Notes under the pieces: generated by a model
Told to the model about the DNA's origin: nothing
Seen by the model: the letters and a program-made list of their open reading frames with translations, nothing else
The model's database searches: none
Translations under genes and position numbers: made by a program
Shown: positions 39,340-47,750 of the stretch, one piece after another
How positions within the stretch are numbered: the first letter of the stretch is position 1
How the letters are laid out: every line of letters begins with the position of its first letter
IMG/VR virus record: IMGVR_UViG_3300044823_000365
Coordinates: 62,001 to 126,000 of that record
Length of the DNA: 64,000 nucleotides
Direction: 5' to 3' (one strand)
Source: a virus

Positions 39340-40014
39340 ATGGGCACGGTACCTGTAGAGCACGCAGTGGCGGTGAAAAATTCAGATGGTTCGTATTCGG
39401 TTTTAGTTACGCATAGCCAAGGAGAGGTGACCGAAGTAAATTTTCCACGAATAGCGTTCGCCGAGACGATGGCGAGTTCTTATGCGGCCTTCCTCAACGG
39501 GGTCTATAAGGCCGAAGCGGTGGCGAAGGAACTGGGCCCGGATGTCAAGACGGAAGCGAAGAAGATTCTCGCTTTAGCGAAGGCGGACGCCGAGGAGCTG
39601 GTCGCCGACGCAAAGGCTGAATACGAGAAGCTGGAAGCCGAGTGGGAGAAGGAAGGCAACGAGGTGAAGTTCGAGGCCGACAAGCTCCTCGCCGATGCTA
39701 AAGTTGAAGCCGAGAAGTTAATCGCTGAAGCCAAGGCAGAGGCGCAAAAAGTGCTCGATAAAGCCGAGGCGGATGGGGCCGGTGTGCGGGACAAGGCCGA
39801 GAAGCTTTTGGCTGACGCCAAGGCCGAAGCGAAAAAGCTGATTGCCGACGCCGAGAAAGATGCAGCCACCTTGATCTCCGCAGCCAAGACCGAAGTTGCC
39901 AAGCTGAGGACCCCGGCTCCTCCGACTACTGTTTCGCAATCTGGCCCCGCTCAGGGAGCAGTACCGCCCGCGACTCCCGCGGCGAAGGCTCAGGACGACG
40001 TAGAAGAATTGTAA
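39340..40014 (+). CDS. Ala/Lys/Glu-rich coiled-coil protein, 224 aa
   Basis: N-terminal 60 residues look globular; from about 65 to 185 it consists of repeated ADAKAEAEKLIADAK-like units, then a Pro/Ala tail. Same style as the protein at 30221. Shine-Dalgarno GAGGAG. Possibly a structural or scaffold protein. Confidence 0.6.
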   Translation: MGTVPVEHAVAVKNSDGSYSVLVTHSQGEVTEVNFPRIAFAETMASSYAAFLNGVYKAEAVAKELGPDVKTEAKKILALAKADAEELVADAKAEYEKLEAEWEKEGNEVKFEADKLLADAKVEAEKLIAEAKAEAQKVLDKAEADGAGVRDKAEKLLADAKAEAKKLIADAEKDAATLISAAKTEVAKLRTPAPPTTVSQSGPAQGAVPPATPAAKAQDDVEEL

Positions 40015-40035
40015 TCCGGATTGCGGAGTCTGCTT

Positions 40036-40272
40036 ATGGTGCCAACCGAAGAACGGGTACGGCAAGCCATCGAATCCGGATGGCTTCAACCGGATGATTA
40101 TTTTGATCGCGCCCATTTTGATGCGGATACGGCGGTAGCTACCGTGATGGCTCTTCTTGCCCCCGCACAGCTAGTCTGCTCAAGGTGCGGGGGAACGGGC
40201 GAAGAGCCGCATCTTCAGCAACCCATTAGCGATCCCGACATGCCCCATGGGCCATTCTCGAAGAGCGCATGA
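40036..40272 (+). CDS. Small protein with one zinc motif, 78 aa
   Basis: ATG 40036. Helical N-terminus and CSRCGGTGEEPH near residue 50. Unknown. Confidence 0.5.
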   Translation: MVPTEERVRQAIESGWLQPDDYFDRAHFDADTAVATVMALLAPAQLVCSRCGGTGEEPHLQQPISDPDMPHGPFSKSA

Positions 40273-40302
40273 TAGAGAAGGGCGTTTATTTCCATTAGCC
40301 AG

Positions 40303-40308
40303 TATTAA
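40303..40308 (+). promoter_or_regulatory. -10 element 5 nt before ATG
   Basis: CCAG-TATTAA, TCGGC, ATG at 40314. Confidence 0.5.
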
Positions 40309-40313
40309 TCGGC

Positions 40314-40415
40314 ATGGCTCAAGAACACAAGGGGAGGCTTGTCTATCTGGCGAGCCCACATTCATCCCCCGACAAAGCTCTTCAAGAATACCGTTTCGTG
40401 GCGGCGTATGTGTAA
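40314..40415 (+). pseudogene. Truncated DUF1937-like fragment, 33 aa
   Basis: RLVYLASPHSSPDKALQEYRF is the N-terminus of a DUF1937-type protein, related to nucleoside 2-deoxyribosyltransferases, and stops after 33 residues. The same motif (FIYLASPYTHSDKQVEI) recurs in the downstream gene. The promoter is intact, so the fragment is probably still transcribed. Confidence 0.55.
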
Positions 40416-41442
40416 TTCAACCGGAATGTGTCAATGCAATTGCGGGCTATCGGCTCCCCCAGCAAAAAGAAATGATAAGCGTCGCGGAGTAAAGAAGGGC
40501 GAAGCTCAACGATTTGTCGCTGGGCATCAATCTAGGGGACTTTATAGGTCGGATATCAAAGGGCAAAGATTTGGAAAATTGGTAGTTGTTGAGCCTGTCG
40601 CCGAAAGAAGGAATGGTGCGGTACTTTGGCTTTGCCGTTGCGACTGCGGAAAAGACACATTAGCTACCGTGGCATATCTTCGCAACGGAAAAATAAGCTG
40701 CGGATGTGCTCGCAGAAGAAAACACCAATTTGGTGATCCCGGTTTTTTGGAATACAAGATGCTGTGTTCCGCCAAAGAACGAGCTAAGTCTAAAAAGATC
40801 AAATTCAACCTTACCATCAATGATATAGGGAAGATTCCCGCTGTTTGTCCTTTGCTGGGTATTCCTCTGGTTAAAAACAAAGGCCGGGTAGGGTTTGATA
40901 GTCCCTCGATAGATAGGATTGATAACTCCAAAGGGTATGTATGTGGAAACGTGTGGATCATAAGCTACAAGGCGAACACTATAAAACGCAATTATTCACT
41001 TGATGAATTCAGAAAAATTGTACACGGATGGGAAACCAAGCTTTCTTCCACAGAAAAAACAGACGGGTTTATCTATCTAGCCAGCCCCTATACGCACAGT
41101 GACAAACAAGTTGAAATTCAAAGATACGATACGGCCGTAGAGGCATACAGGTGGCTGTATCTAAACTATCCTAGTACTTTCTTTTTTTCTCCCATAATCT
41201 ACTCCCATCCCATAAGCGCTTACGGCAAGGTTCCCGGAAATTGGGAGTTTTGGGCTAATTTTGATCGGGCTATGATCTCAAGGGCTTTAGAGGTGTGGGT
41301 GTTGTGTGTATCCGGGTTTAAGTCTTCAATAGGAATTAATGCCGAACGCGAATTAGCTACTAGATTTTGCATGCCAATTCGTTTTCTTGTGCCCAACGCC
41401 AGCGGTGGATATGATCTTACTGATATGGAGCCCCAGCCGTGA
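40339..41442 (+). CDS. HNH-like module fused to a DUF1937 domain
   Basis: Up to 367 aa; the true start is uncertain and may be near 40408 (MCNSTGMCQC). Residues 25-230 hold cysteine pairs (CRCDCGKDT, SCGCARRR) and SIDRIDNSKGYVCGNVWII, a phage HNH homing pattern. Residues 240-367 are a complete DUF1937 domain (GFIYLASPYTHS, GNWEFWANFDRAMI, GINAERELA). A homing gene appears to have inserted near the 5' end of a DUF1937 gene. Confidence 0.6.
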   Translation: MSIWRAHIHPPTKLFKNTVSWRRMCNSTGMCQCNCGLSAPPAKRNDKRRGVKKGEAQRFVAGHQSRGLYRSDIKGQRFGKLVVVEPVAERRNGAVLWLCRCDCGKDTLATVAYLRNGKISCGCARRRKHQFGDPGFLEYKMLCSAKERAKSKKIKFNLTINDIGKIPAVCPLLGIPLVKNKGRVGFDSPSIDRIDNSKGYVCGNVWIISYKANTIKRNYSLDEFRKIVHGWETKLSSTEKTDGFIYLASPYTHSDKQVEIQRYDTAVEAYRWLYLNYPSTFFFSPIIYSHPISAYGKVPGNWEFWANFDRAMISRALEVWVLCVSGFKSSIGINAERELATRFCMPIRFLVPNASGGYDLTDMEPQP

Positions 41443-42449
41443 AAAAAGTCAAACTTAGCGACTCAAAAAATAGAGTGAATTTGGTGTTTTCGACAGACTG
41501 GCACCTCACCGAGGTTCCGCCCGCCCGCCGCAAGGACGACTACCGCAGCGCCATCCTCGCCAAGATCGAATATATCCGCAATCTCGTGGAGAAGCTCGGC
41601 GGCGTAGGCTTGTGCGGGGGTGACATTTTCCACCATAAAATTCCTCGGCACGCAGGCAATAGCTTCCACCTCCTCATCGACTTGATCAACGTCCTCCGCC
41701 GCTTTCCGCAAGGCAAAGTCTACGGGGCAATCGGAAATCACGACCTGACCTATGACCGCATGGATTCCCTGTCGCACCAGCCCTTGGGCCTTTTGGCAGA
41801 ACTCGGGGTGTACCATGACCTGAACCGGGAGTCGATCCTCTTCGTGAACGAGGACGAGACGGTCAAGGCGAGTGTCGAGACTTTCCCCTACCTTGCGGAC
41901 GGCAAGGCGCTGGGGGCGATCCTGGGAGCCGGACCCCGTTTGCCGGGGGTAAACCACAGGGTGGGGATTGTGCACGCCTACGGGCATCCGGGGGGCGCTG
42001 GGAGCCTATTCGGCGAGCCCACCATCGGGTACGACCAACTCCGGGACGCGGATTTCGATTTTCTGCTCTGGGGGCACGATCACAGCCGCGAGGAGACGCA
42101 GCAGGTCGGGAACGTCACGCATATTCGCTTGGGCTCCTTGGCCCGTGCCGCGCTTGCCTATGATGAGGTTGAGCGCCCGGTAGCCGCCGCCATACTGAGC
42201 TTCAAGCCGGACGGCAGCGTAGCATACAAGGAGCAGGGGATTCCCGTCAAGCCGCTGGAGATCGCCTTCCAGACGGCCGACAAGGGCATGGAGCGGGTCG
42301 GCAAGTCGGACGACATCAAGGCGTTCTTCGAGGGGATGGACGCGACCGTGGCCGGGCTGGACGCCGGGGACGCCAAGGGGGTCATCCATCAGCTTTGCGG
42401 CGAAGACTACAAATTGGAGCAGATGATCTGCGAGTTGTGCGAGCTTTAG
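41439..42449 (+). CDS. Mre11/SbcD-like nuclease
   Basis: 336 aa, GTG start overlapping the previous stop. Phosphoesterase motifs in order: STDWHL, LCGGDIFHH, GAIGNHD, GIVHAYGHP and LLWGHDHS. Partner of the Rad50-like ATPase at 36285 for DNA-end or hairpin processing. The C-terminus (EQMICELCEL) ends in a CxxC that could bind metal. Confidence 0.85.
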   Translation: MKKVKLSDSKNRVNLVFSTDWHLTEVPPARRKDDYRSAILAKIEYIRNLVEKLGGVGLCGGDIFHHKIPRHAGNSFHLLIDLINVLRRFPQGKVYGAIGNHDLTYDRMDSLSHQPLGLLAELGVYHDLNRESILFVNEDETVKASVETFPYLADGKALGAILGAGPRLPGVNHRVGIVHAYGHPGGAGSLFGEPTIGYDQLRDADFDFLLWGHDHSREETQQVGNVTHIRLGSLARAALAYDEVERPVAAAILSFKPDGSVAYKEQGIPVKPLEIAFQTADKGMERVGKSDDIKAFFEGMDATVAGLDAGDAKGVIHQLCGEDYKLEQMICELCEL

Positions 42450-42461
42450 GGTGTCAATCGT

Positions 42462-43148
42462 GTGAAAAGGAGTATTGAGTTGGGAGATATTGAGTTGATT
42501 CAGGGCAACTGTTTGGAATTAATAGGCGGACTGACCAATGGGTCGGTTCGGCTCCTCGTCACCGACCCGCCGTATTTTACTCCGCCAGCACAGTTCATCA
42601 GTGGGCGTTCAAACCACCAACGGTCACTAAGCAACCTCTCCCTGCTGGATCATTTTTACGGTGACTTGTTTGCTTTGCTAGTCCCAAAAATCTCGTTGGA
42701 TGGCAGCTTGTACATTTTCTGTGATAGTCAAAGTTACCCTTTGTACTACTGTTACCTGTATGAATTCGTGAAGAACTTGCGGCTTTTAGTTTGGGATCGC
42801 GGCACGGCAATCAATGGCTACACTTGGCGGTATCGTTGCCAGTATATTCTGTTTGCTCAGATGTCAGATGCTCCAGCGATTAAAACTGGGGATAGCGATC
42901 TTTTGGTATGCCCCACCGTACCGGTGAATAAACGCACACATCCAGCGGAGAAACCAGTACCGCTTCTAGAAAAACTCATCCGCAAATCTTCGTTGCCCGG
43001 AGATTTAGTTCTTGATTGTTTTGCTGGAAGTGCTAGTGCTGCAATTGCTTGTAAGAATTCGGGAAGGAAGTTCATCGGATTCGAATTGAATGCCAAATAT
43101 GCTGCTGCTGCGAGAGAACGGCTACAAGCTGGAGCGGATGATTTGTGA
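42462..43148 (+). CDS. DNA methyltransferase (N6-adenine or N4-cytosine type)
   Basis: 228 aa, GTG start. Catalytic motif IV DPPY near residue 36 and AdoMet motif I CFAGSAS near 190, so the motif order is the beta class. VNKRTHPAEKPVPLLEKLI is a conserved region X-like segment. No cognate restriction enzyme is adjacent, so it is probably an orphan protecting phage DNA. Confidence 0.85.
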   Translation: MKRSIELGDIELIQGNCLELIGGLTNGSVRLLVTDPPYFTPPAQFISGRSNHQRSLSNLSLLDHFYGDLFALLVPKISLDGSLYIFCDSQSYPLYYCYLYEFVKNLRLLVWDRGTAINGYTWRYRCQYILFAQMSDAPAIKTGDSDLLVCPTVPVNKRTHPAEKPVPLLEKLIRKSSLPGDLVLDCFAGSASAAIACKNSGRKFIGFELNAKYAAAARERLQAGADDL

Positions 43149-43277
43149 ATCGTGCTCATTGGAATAATGCTGTTTACGATTTATAAGACGACCAACACAT
43201 TGGGTGTCAGTCGCTGTGCTATGATCGTTTCCGGAGTATTAGGGAAAGGACTTCCGGAAGGAAGCCAAGGAGAACTG

Positions 43278-43862
43278 ATGGCTATCTGGTTCACCGCCGA
43301 CTACCACATAGGACATTGGAACATATTGACGCTGGGCAAAGGCCGCCCGTTTTCGTCCTTGGACGAGATGCATGCCGCCATCGCCGACCGCCACAACGCC
43401 GTAGTCCGCCCCGGAGACCTCGTTTATTTTTTGGGCGACCTCGCGCTCAAGATCAAATGGGACGAAGCGATGCGGTTCCGCAAGCGCCTTACGGGGAACT
43501 TCTACTACATCCTCGGCAACCACGACAGCGTAGCGAAGGAAATGTTCCGCCACGATCCGACTTGTTTCGTCTGGATGCATGATCTTGAGACGATCAAGCC
43601 CAAGATAGACGGCATACCCCCGATCACGCTTTGCCATTACGCCATGAGAACTTGGCCGGGCAGCCACAAGGGAAGCTGGCAAATTTACGGGCACTCGCAC
43701 TCGAATCTTCCCGAGGACCATTCGCTTTCGTTCGATATTGGGGTGGATGCGTGGGATTTCGCCCCGGTCAGTATTGAACAGGTGAAGGCGAAGATGCAGA
43801 AGAAGATGCCCGCGTGGGAGGCTTACAAAGAAAGCCTCAAGGATACGGGAAGGGCGGAATAA
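43278..43862 (+). CDS. Metallophosphoesterase (calcineurin-like)
   Basis: 194 aa from ATG 43278 behind AAGGAG. Motifs TADYHIGH, FLGDLA, ILGNHD, CHYAMRTW and YGHSHSN identify small phosphoesterases common in phages and bacteria. Substrate unknown. A TATTAG box preceded by GGAG lies 40 nt upstream. Confidence 0.85.
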   Translation: MAIWFTADYHIGHWNILTLGKGRPFSSLDEMHAAIADRHNAVVRPGDLVYFLGDLALKIKWDEAMRFRKRLTGNFYYILGNHDSVAKEMFRHDPTCFVWMHDLETIKPKIDGIPPITLCHYAMRTWPGSHKGSWQIYGHSHSNLPEDHSLSFDIGVDAWDFAPVSIEQVKAKMQKKMPAWEAYKESLKDTGRAE

Positions 43863-43868
43863 ACCAGC

Positions 43869-44198
43869 ATGTTAGACGACCCGGAACTGGCAGCGCGGGT
43901 GCAGCCGATGCCTACGGGCAACGGAATTGATGTCGCCACGGAGGCGGCGGCCGATCTCCGGAGGATGGGGCATCCAGAGCTTGCGGAGGATATCGAGGCC
44001 CGCATCCGGCTTGGCGAACGTAAGTATGGCGTTCGGCTTAAGCCCCATAACGGGCGAGATGCCATGCTCGACCTCCACCAAGAACTATGTGATGCCCTTG
44101 TCTATTCCAAGCAGCTTGAGATCGAGGGGCGGGAGGACGACACGTTCTTCAACTGCCTCGCGGAGCTTGCCGTGGTGGTGAGGGGGAAGCTCAAATGA
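43869..44198 (+). CDS. MazG-like/dATP-dGTP pyrophosphohydrolase-type protein
   Basis: 109 aa. RIRLGERKYGVRLKPHNGRDAMLDLHQELCDALVYSKQ follows the phage pattern E..YG..L...NGRD...DL.EE..D...Y, a helical nucleotide-hydrolase-like fold. Overlaps the next gene. Confidence 0.55.
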   Translation: MLDDPELAARVQPMPTGNGIDVATEAAADLRRMGHPELAEDIEARIRLGERKYGVRLKPHNGRDAMLDLHQELCDALVYSKQLEIEGREDDTFFNCLAELAVVVRGKLK

Positions 44199-44317
44199 GT
44201 TGGGCAATCGGTTACGACGATAGTGGGCACATGTGCCCGTCCTGCGGCGAAGAGTATGCGCCCAGAGTGGAGTGCGATCTATGCAATCAGAAGACACCAG
44301 AATCTACGACGAAGTAG
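44195..44317 (+). CDS. Zinc-ribbon microprotein, 40 aa
   Basis: MCPSCGEEY and CDLCNQK form a minimal zinc ribbon. Overlaps both neighbours, in a different frame from the gene at 44281. Confidence 0.5.
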   Translation: MSWAIGYDDSGHMCPSCGEEYAPRVECDLCNQKTPESTTK

Positions 44318-45261
44318 CCAAGACGTTCTGCGACCGGATCAATGCCGCCTTTGATACCGAGGCGACCCTTGAAACGGAATTCAAGAAAAACTACGAGCAG
44401 CTTCCTTTTTCACGCACTGATTTTTGGCAGGGGATCATTTACGGCATCATGCGCGAGGCGTGGTACGAGAGCGGCCCCGGCGTGAAGACGGAGCCCACAG
44501 GTTTCGACAGGCTGGCGATTCTCAAGGCGAGCCATCCGTTGCTCGACTATAATCTCTACTCCCAAGTCCTGCTGAATCTCCAGACGTACAATGGCATGGC
44601 GTACCAGAGCGGAGACGCCGAGAAGGAAATCGCTCGATTGAAGGAAGCATGGCCAAAAGATGCAAAGCTTGACCCCTTCGCATCCAAAGCAAAGATGGTC
44701 AAGCAAGCGGAAGTCGCCACGGAAGAGCAGAAGAATTACAACACGGCGGTTTCCTCCCTTAAGGCGCTGAGAATCATAGCGCAATTTTCTCCGCAAATTT
44801 CTTTCAGAGTGAGCCCCAAGGGCAAGACGCCCGCGCTGGCCGATTCGATGAACCTTAGCATGCTGGGGGTTGGGGCGGATCGTTACCTTAAAGTTCTTCC
44901 TGAATTGGCCGTTTGGTATTTGGCATGGCCTAATGCACCGCCGATGGCGTGTTACGCCCCCTCTGATCCCCCAAACCCTAAAGGCATAGAGTTTCACGCT
45001 GAGGGCATCCCGTATCCGTTCTTCTCCAAATCCGGAGGGGACATTTTGCAGACGGTACTTTTCGCTCGAAAGCTCATATATGAAGTCGTGCGGGACGTGG
45101 ATATTACACAGGAAAATTGCACTATGATCCCGCGCATGAATAGCATTCTGGTCGTGGCGGACAAATACGGTACATCACTCAAAAAAACCGTAGAGCGGCT
45201 GAAGGCACAATATCAGATGATTGAATTGACAGAAGGCTCTCGATTTCTTGGCGGTGCTTAA
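44281..45261 (+). CDS. Hypothetical protein, 326 aa
   Basis: Begins at ATG 44281. Mostly helical, with a central KALRIIAQFSPQISFRV segment and conserved-looking WYLAWPNAPPMACYAP. Not recognised. Confidence 0.55.
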   Translation: MQSEDTRIYDEVAKTFCDRINAAFDTEATLETEFKKNYEQLPFSRTDFWQGIIYGIMREAWYESGPGVKTEPTGFDRLAILKASHPLLDYNLYSQVLLNLQTYNGMAYQSGDAEKEIARLKEAWPKDAKLDPFASKAKMVKQAEVATEEQKNYNTAVSSLKALRIIAQFSPQISFRVSPKGKTPALADSMNLSMLGVGADRYLKVLPELAVWYLAWPNAPPMACYAPSDPPNPKGIEFHAEGIPYPFFSKSGGDILQTVLFARKLIYEVVRDVDITQENCTMIPRMNSILVVADKYGTSLKKTVERLKAQYQMIELTEGSRFLGGA

Positions 45262-45266
45262 CAATT

Positions 45267-45875
45267 ATGGATTTACTACAAGCAGCCCCGTATTTGAGCA
45301 GGAACTCTAAGCATCTCAAGGCCAGCCAGCAATTGGGTATGCCGGTTACTCGTGCGGCGTATAAGCTCACTCGGCTACTGATGTTCAGTATGGCGAAGCG
45401 TCTTGGTTTAGATACTTGTTTTAGGTGCGGTTTCAAAATCACGCAGGTTAAAGAATTCAGCATTGAACATAAAAAGGCATGGCGTGATGTTGACTCAAAA
45501 CTTTACTGGGATTTGGACAACATTGCTTTCTCGCATTTTTCTTGCAATGCTGCCAACGGCAAGCGGCCTAATCGCAAGGATGCTCCTGCTGGGATGAATT
45601 GGTGCGGTCATTGTAATGAGTTTCGCCCTGTTGATAAGTTCTATCGCAACTGCAGTCAACGCACAGGATATAATCAAGTGTGTACAAAACATAGGAAGGC
45701 AGAGAAAGCCAAAACCTACAAAGAAAGAATATCCGTTGGTTTGTGCACACGTTGTCCGGCCCAAGCAACACGGGGTAGAACTTGCTGTCAAAAGCATCTC
45801 AATCAGCACGCTGCTCAAACCAGGGCTCGATGGAAAAAGAAACACCCCAATAAATTGGAGGGAGCCCGTGCCTGA
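45267..45875 (+). CDS. HNH endonuclease with C-terminal zinc fingers
   Basis: 202 aa. CFRCGFKITQ, FSIEHKKAWRD (HNH His) and FSHFSCNAANG form an HNH nuclease core; CGHCNEFRP, CSQR, CTKHRK and CTRCPAQ..CCQKH add zinc fingers for DNA recognition. Another freestanding homing-type gene. Confidence 0.75.
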   Translation: MDLLQAAPYLSRNSKHLKASQQLGMPVTRAAYKLTRLLMFSMAKRLGLDTCFRCGFKITQVKEFSIEHKKAWRDVDSKLYWDLDNIAFSHFSCNAANGKRPNRKDAPAGMNWCGHCNEFRPVDKFYRNCSQRTGYNQVCTKHRKAEKAKTYKERISVGLCTRCPAQATRGRTCCQKHLNQHAAQTRARWKKKHPNKLEGARA

Positions 45876-45984
45876 CCCTGATCCGCTCGTCCTCGCTCGG
45901 GGGGACCAAGACCTTGAGTCGGCTTGCCCGTACTGCGGCTTTGACCCGTGGAGGCCGCAAGCCCTGCACTTCAGGGCAGGGTAA
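45868..45984 (+). CDS. Small CxxC protein, 38 aa
   Basis: GTG start behind GGAGGGAG. CPYCGF motif; short and acidic. Function unknown. Confidence 0.4.
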   Translation: MPDPDPLVLARGDQDLESACPYCGFDPWRPQALHFRAG

Positions 45985-46014
45985 GGCCGACTTTAGGGTG
46001 TTGAAAATACTTGA

Positions 46015-46048
46015 AAATAGGGGAATTATACGCTTGAGTCCACAAGCG
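46015..46048 (-). repeat. Dispersed operator-like element (leftward copy)
   Basis: On the minus strand: GGACTCAAGCG, TATAATTCCCC, TATTTTC. Same core as the copies at 6001 and 12361. Confidence 0.55.
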
Positions 46049-46103
46049 TCAGAAGCTCCAGCAAATCAACGGCTTGGGGTAGTAGCCTTTTACCCAAATG
46101 TGG

Positions 46104-46109
46104 TATACT
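46104..46109 (+). promoter_or_regulatory. TATACT box
   Basis: GTGG-TATACT without an ATG at 6 nt; it may drive the small membrane-protein genes that follow through a short leader. Confidence 0.4.
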
Positions 46110-46170
46110 ACACGGGAGGGTTGAGTTCAGTGCGTCCTAACCGCGGGAGGAGAAGAATGTGCTTTATCTA

Positions 46171-46269
46171 ATGCTTGGGCTGGGGATTTTGTTTTACCTC
46201 GTTGTTTTTGGGCTGCCGCTTGTTTTGATGGTAGCCTTAATCCGCTACTTGTGGAAAAAGGCAAAGTGA
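46171..46269 (+). CDS. Single-span membrane microprotein, 32 aa
   Basis: MLGLGILFYLVVFGLPLVLM-type hydrophobic helix followed by RYLWKKAK. Typical of small phage membrane peptides. Confidence 0.45.
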   Translation: MLGLGILFYLVVFGLPLVLMVALIRYLWKKAK

Positions 46270-46276
46270 GGAGACC

Positions 46277-46426
46277 GTGATTCTTATAGATATCCTTCTT
46301 GCTGTTCTTGTGTTCGGCGGCTTTTACCTCTGGCTCAAAAGTAGAAACCCCAAACCTCCTGTGCCCGTGACAGAAGAGCAACTTTTGGCCCAAGACTATT
46401 CCGCCAAGGAGGAATCCCCCGCATGA
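46277..46426 (+). CDS. Membrane-anchored small protein, 49 aa
   Basis: GTG start. N-terminal hydrophobic helix (ILIDILLAVLVFGGFYLWL), then a Pro-rich soluble tail. The stop is within a CCCCCGCAT/ATGCGGGGG hairpin (46416-46435). Confidence 0.5.
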   Translation: MILIDILLAVLVFGGFYLWLKSRNPKPPVPVTEEQLLAQDYSAKEESPA

Positions 46427-46466
46427 ATGCGGGGGAGGATGTCAAAGCATTTTCTAGGAAGGAACC

Positions 46467-47168
46467 ATGAGCAACAAATACCAACTGTATGTGAGCACCC
46501 CGACTGTATTCTGCGACGGTTACGACTTCTCCACGCTGAAGGCCGCGCTCGAATACGTGAGGACGTTCAAAGGCGAGGCGCACTTCGGCCTCTGCCACCC
46601 TAACGGGCAGTGGCACGACTGGCACCTGAACGACCGCATGACCAAGGCACAAGTCAAGAAGAGGTTCCTCCGGCTCCAAGCCGCCGCCAACCGCGCTGCG
46701 CAGCGGAGCTACCGCCACAGCGATGATCATAGCTGCATCAAATTCGTGTGCTCCTGCGGTCTGGAGAACGCCGCTTGCTGGCCGAAATGCGTGAAATGCG
46801 GGCGGGCGCTCCAGATGTTCAACACGGACAGCCAGCGGGGCTCTTTCTGGATGTGCCCGAAGGGGCACCCTCAGGGGCCGATGGAGGAAGCCGTCACGGC
46901 AGGCAAGAGCGCCGGTTGGAGGGTGGCGATGAAGCCTTTCGTAGCGCCCAAAATTCCCGGCCACAAGCATGCCTTCAGCAACGACGGTGGATGCAAGCTG
47001 AACAAGGAACTCGACGCCGTGCGCGCCTCGGCTTCGTATCGGTTCCAGAAATTCTGGGGCGAGATTCCCCGCAAAGTAATGGACAAAGACGGCCACGTCC
47101 CCCTGTCTTGGATCAAGCAGTGGTATATCGGCACGGAATTTGACTGCAACAACGGTTGCAAAAAATGA
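46467..47168 (+). CDS. Hypothetical protein with zinc finger, 233 aa
   Basis: FVCSCGLENAACWPKCVKCG and WMCPKGHP suggest zinc binding between an N-terminal helical region and a C-terminal DGGCKLN..NNGCKK part. AGGAA ribosome site. Unknown function. Overlaps the next gene. Confidence 0.6.
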   Translation: MSNKYQLYVSTPTVFCDGYDFSTLKAALEYVRTFKGEAHFGLCHPNGQWHDWHLNDRMTKAQVKKRFLRLQAAANRAAQRSYRHSDDHSCIKFVCSCGLENAACWPKCVKCGRALQMFNTDSQRGSFWMCPKGHPQGPMEEAVTAGKSAGWRVAMKPFVAPKIPGHKHAFSNDGGCKLNKELDAVRASASYRFQKFWGEIPRKVMDKDGHVPLSWIKQWYIGTEFDCNNGCKK

Positions 47169-47455
47169 GCGAGATTTTGGAAAAACGCACTTGGGTATAC
47201 GTCCAACGCCCGAAAGAATACGAGATAGCGTTCCACGGCTGCGGCCACACCGATCCCGACTGGTCGGAATACAAGGAACATCTCTGGTGCCCGAAGTGCG
47301 AGGCGGATTTTATCCCGGAAAATTGGGGAATCTTGGACGGCCCGGTGCTTGTGGGAGTCTGCCGTCTCATGGGGATTTCCTTCGACCGCTTCAACCTTGA
47401 AACCCAGCAGATCGAGCCGTTTGAGATTCCTCAAAAAGGAGAACAGCAGCCATGA
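47165..47455 (+). CDS. Hypothetical zinc protein, 96 aa
   Basis: GCGHTDPDWSE and WCPKCEADF resemble a ribbon-like domain. Coupled by overlap to both neighbours. Confidence 0.55.
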   Translation: MSEILEKRTWVYVQRPKEYEIAFHGCGHTDPDWSEYKEHLWCPKCEADFIPENWGILDGPVLVGVCRLMGISFDRFNLETQQIEPFEIPQKGEQQP

Positions 47456-47643
47456 AGCCCATCGATCCGAGCCCGACGCCGTGGGATTTCGGCACGTGGG
47501 GATTCTACTGCGATGCCTGCGAGAAGTTCTTCGACCTGGTGCGCGACGGAAAGGTTGTCACGCGCGAAGGCAACACCAGCACCCGGTACCACAAATGCGG
47601 GGCGGAAGCCCGGCACATCGGGTACGACCATTCCAAGCAGTAG
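47452..47643 (+). CDS. Hypothetical zinc protein, 63 aa
   Basis: FYCDACEKFFDL and YHKCGAEA form a C2HC-like set. Last gene of a three-gene overlapping cluster. AAAAGGAGAA ribosome site. Confidence 0.55.
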   Translation: MKPIDPSPTPWDFGTWGFYCDACEKFFDLVRDGKVVTREGNTSTRYHKCGAEARHIGYDHSKQ

Positions 47644-47660
47644 GACTTCCTCAAAAAATA

Positions 47661-47680
47661 GGGGAGTCATGCAGATGACT
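47661..47680. terminator. Perfect hairpin between convergent short genes
   Basis: GGAGTCAT-GCAG-ATGACTCC. On the minus strand it is followed by CCTATTTTTTGAGG, so it is a better terminator leftward. Confidence 0.5.
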
Positions 47681-47750
47681 CCAGAGCCGCATCTCCTACG
47701 GCCTTTACGTGATTATCCGAGATTTCCCAGACCTTGATTTCAGTGCCCAT
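47667..47750 (-). pseudogene. Short ORF resembling the N-terminus of a nuclease-family protein
   Basis: MGTEIKVWEISDNHVKAVGDAAL, 27 aa, resembles the IKIWEI start of NucS/DUF91-like PD-(D/E)XK proteins and then stops at the hairpin. Possibly a remnant. The rest of 47644-47904 holds nothing else I can support. Confidence 0.25.

Noticed and set aside
40315-41442. Self-splicing intron interrupting the DUF1937 gene
   Set aside because: The downstream domain repeats the N-terminal motif already present in the fragment, so splicing would give a duplicated N-terminus; no intron core recognised.
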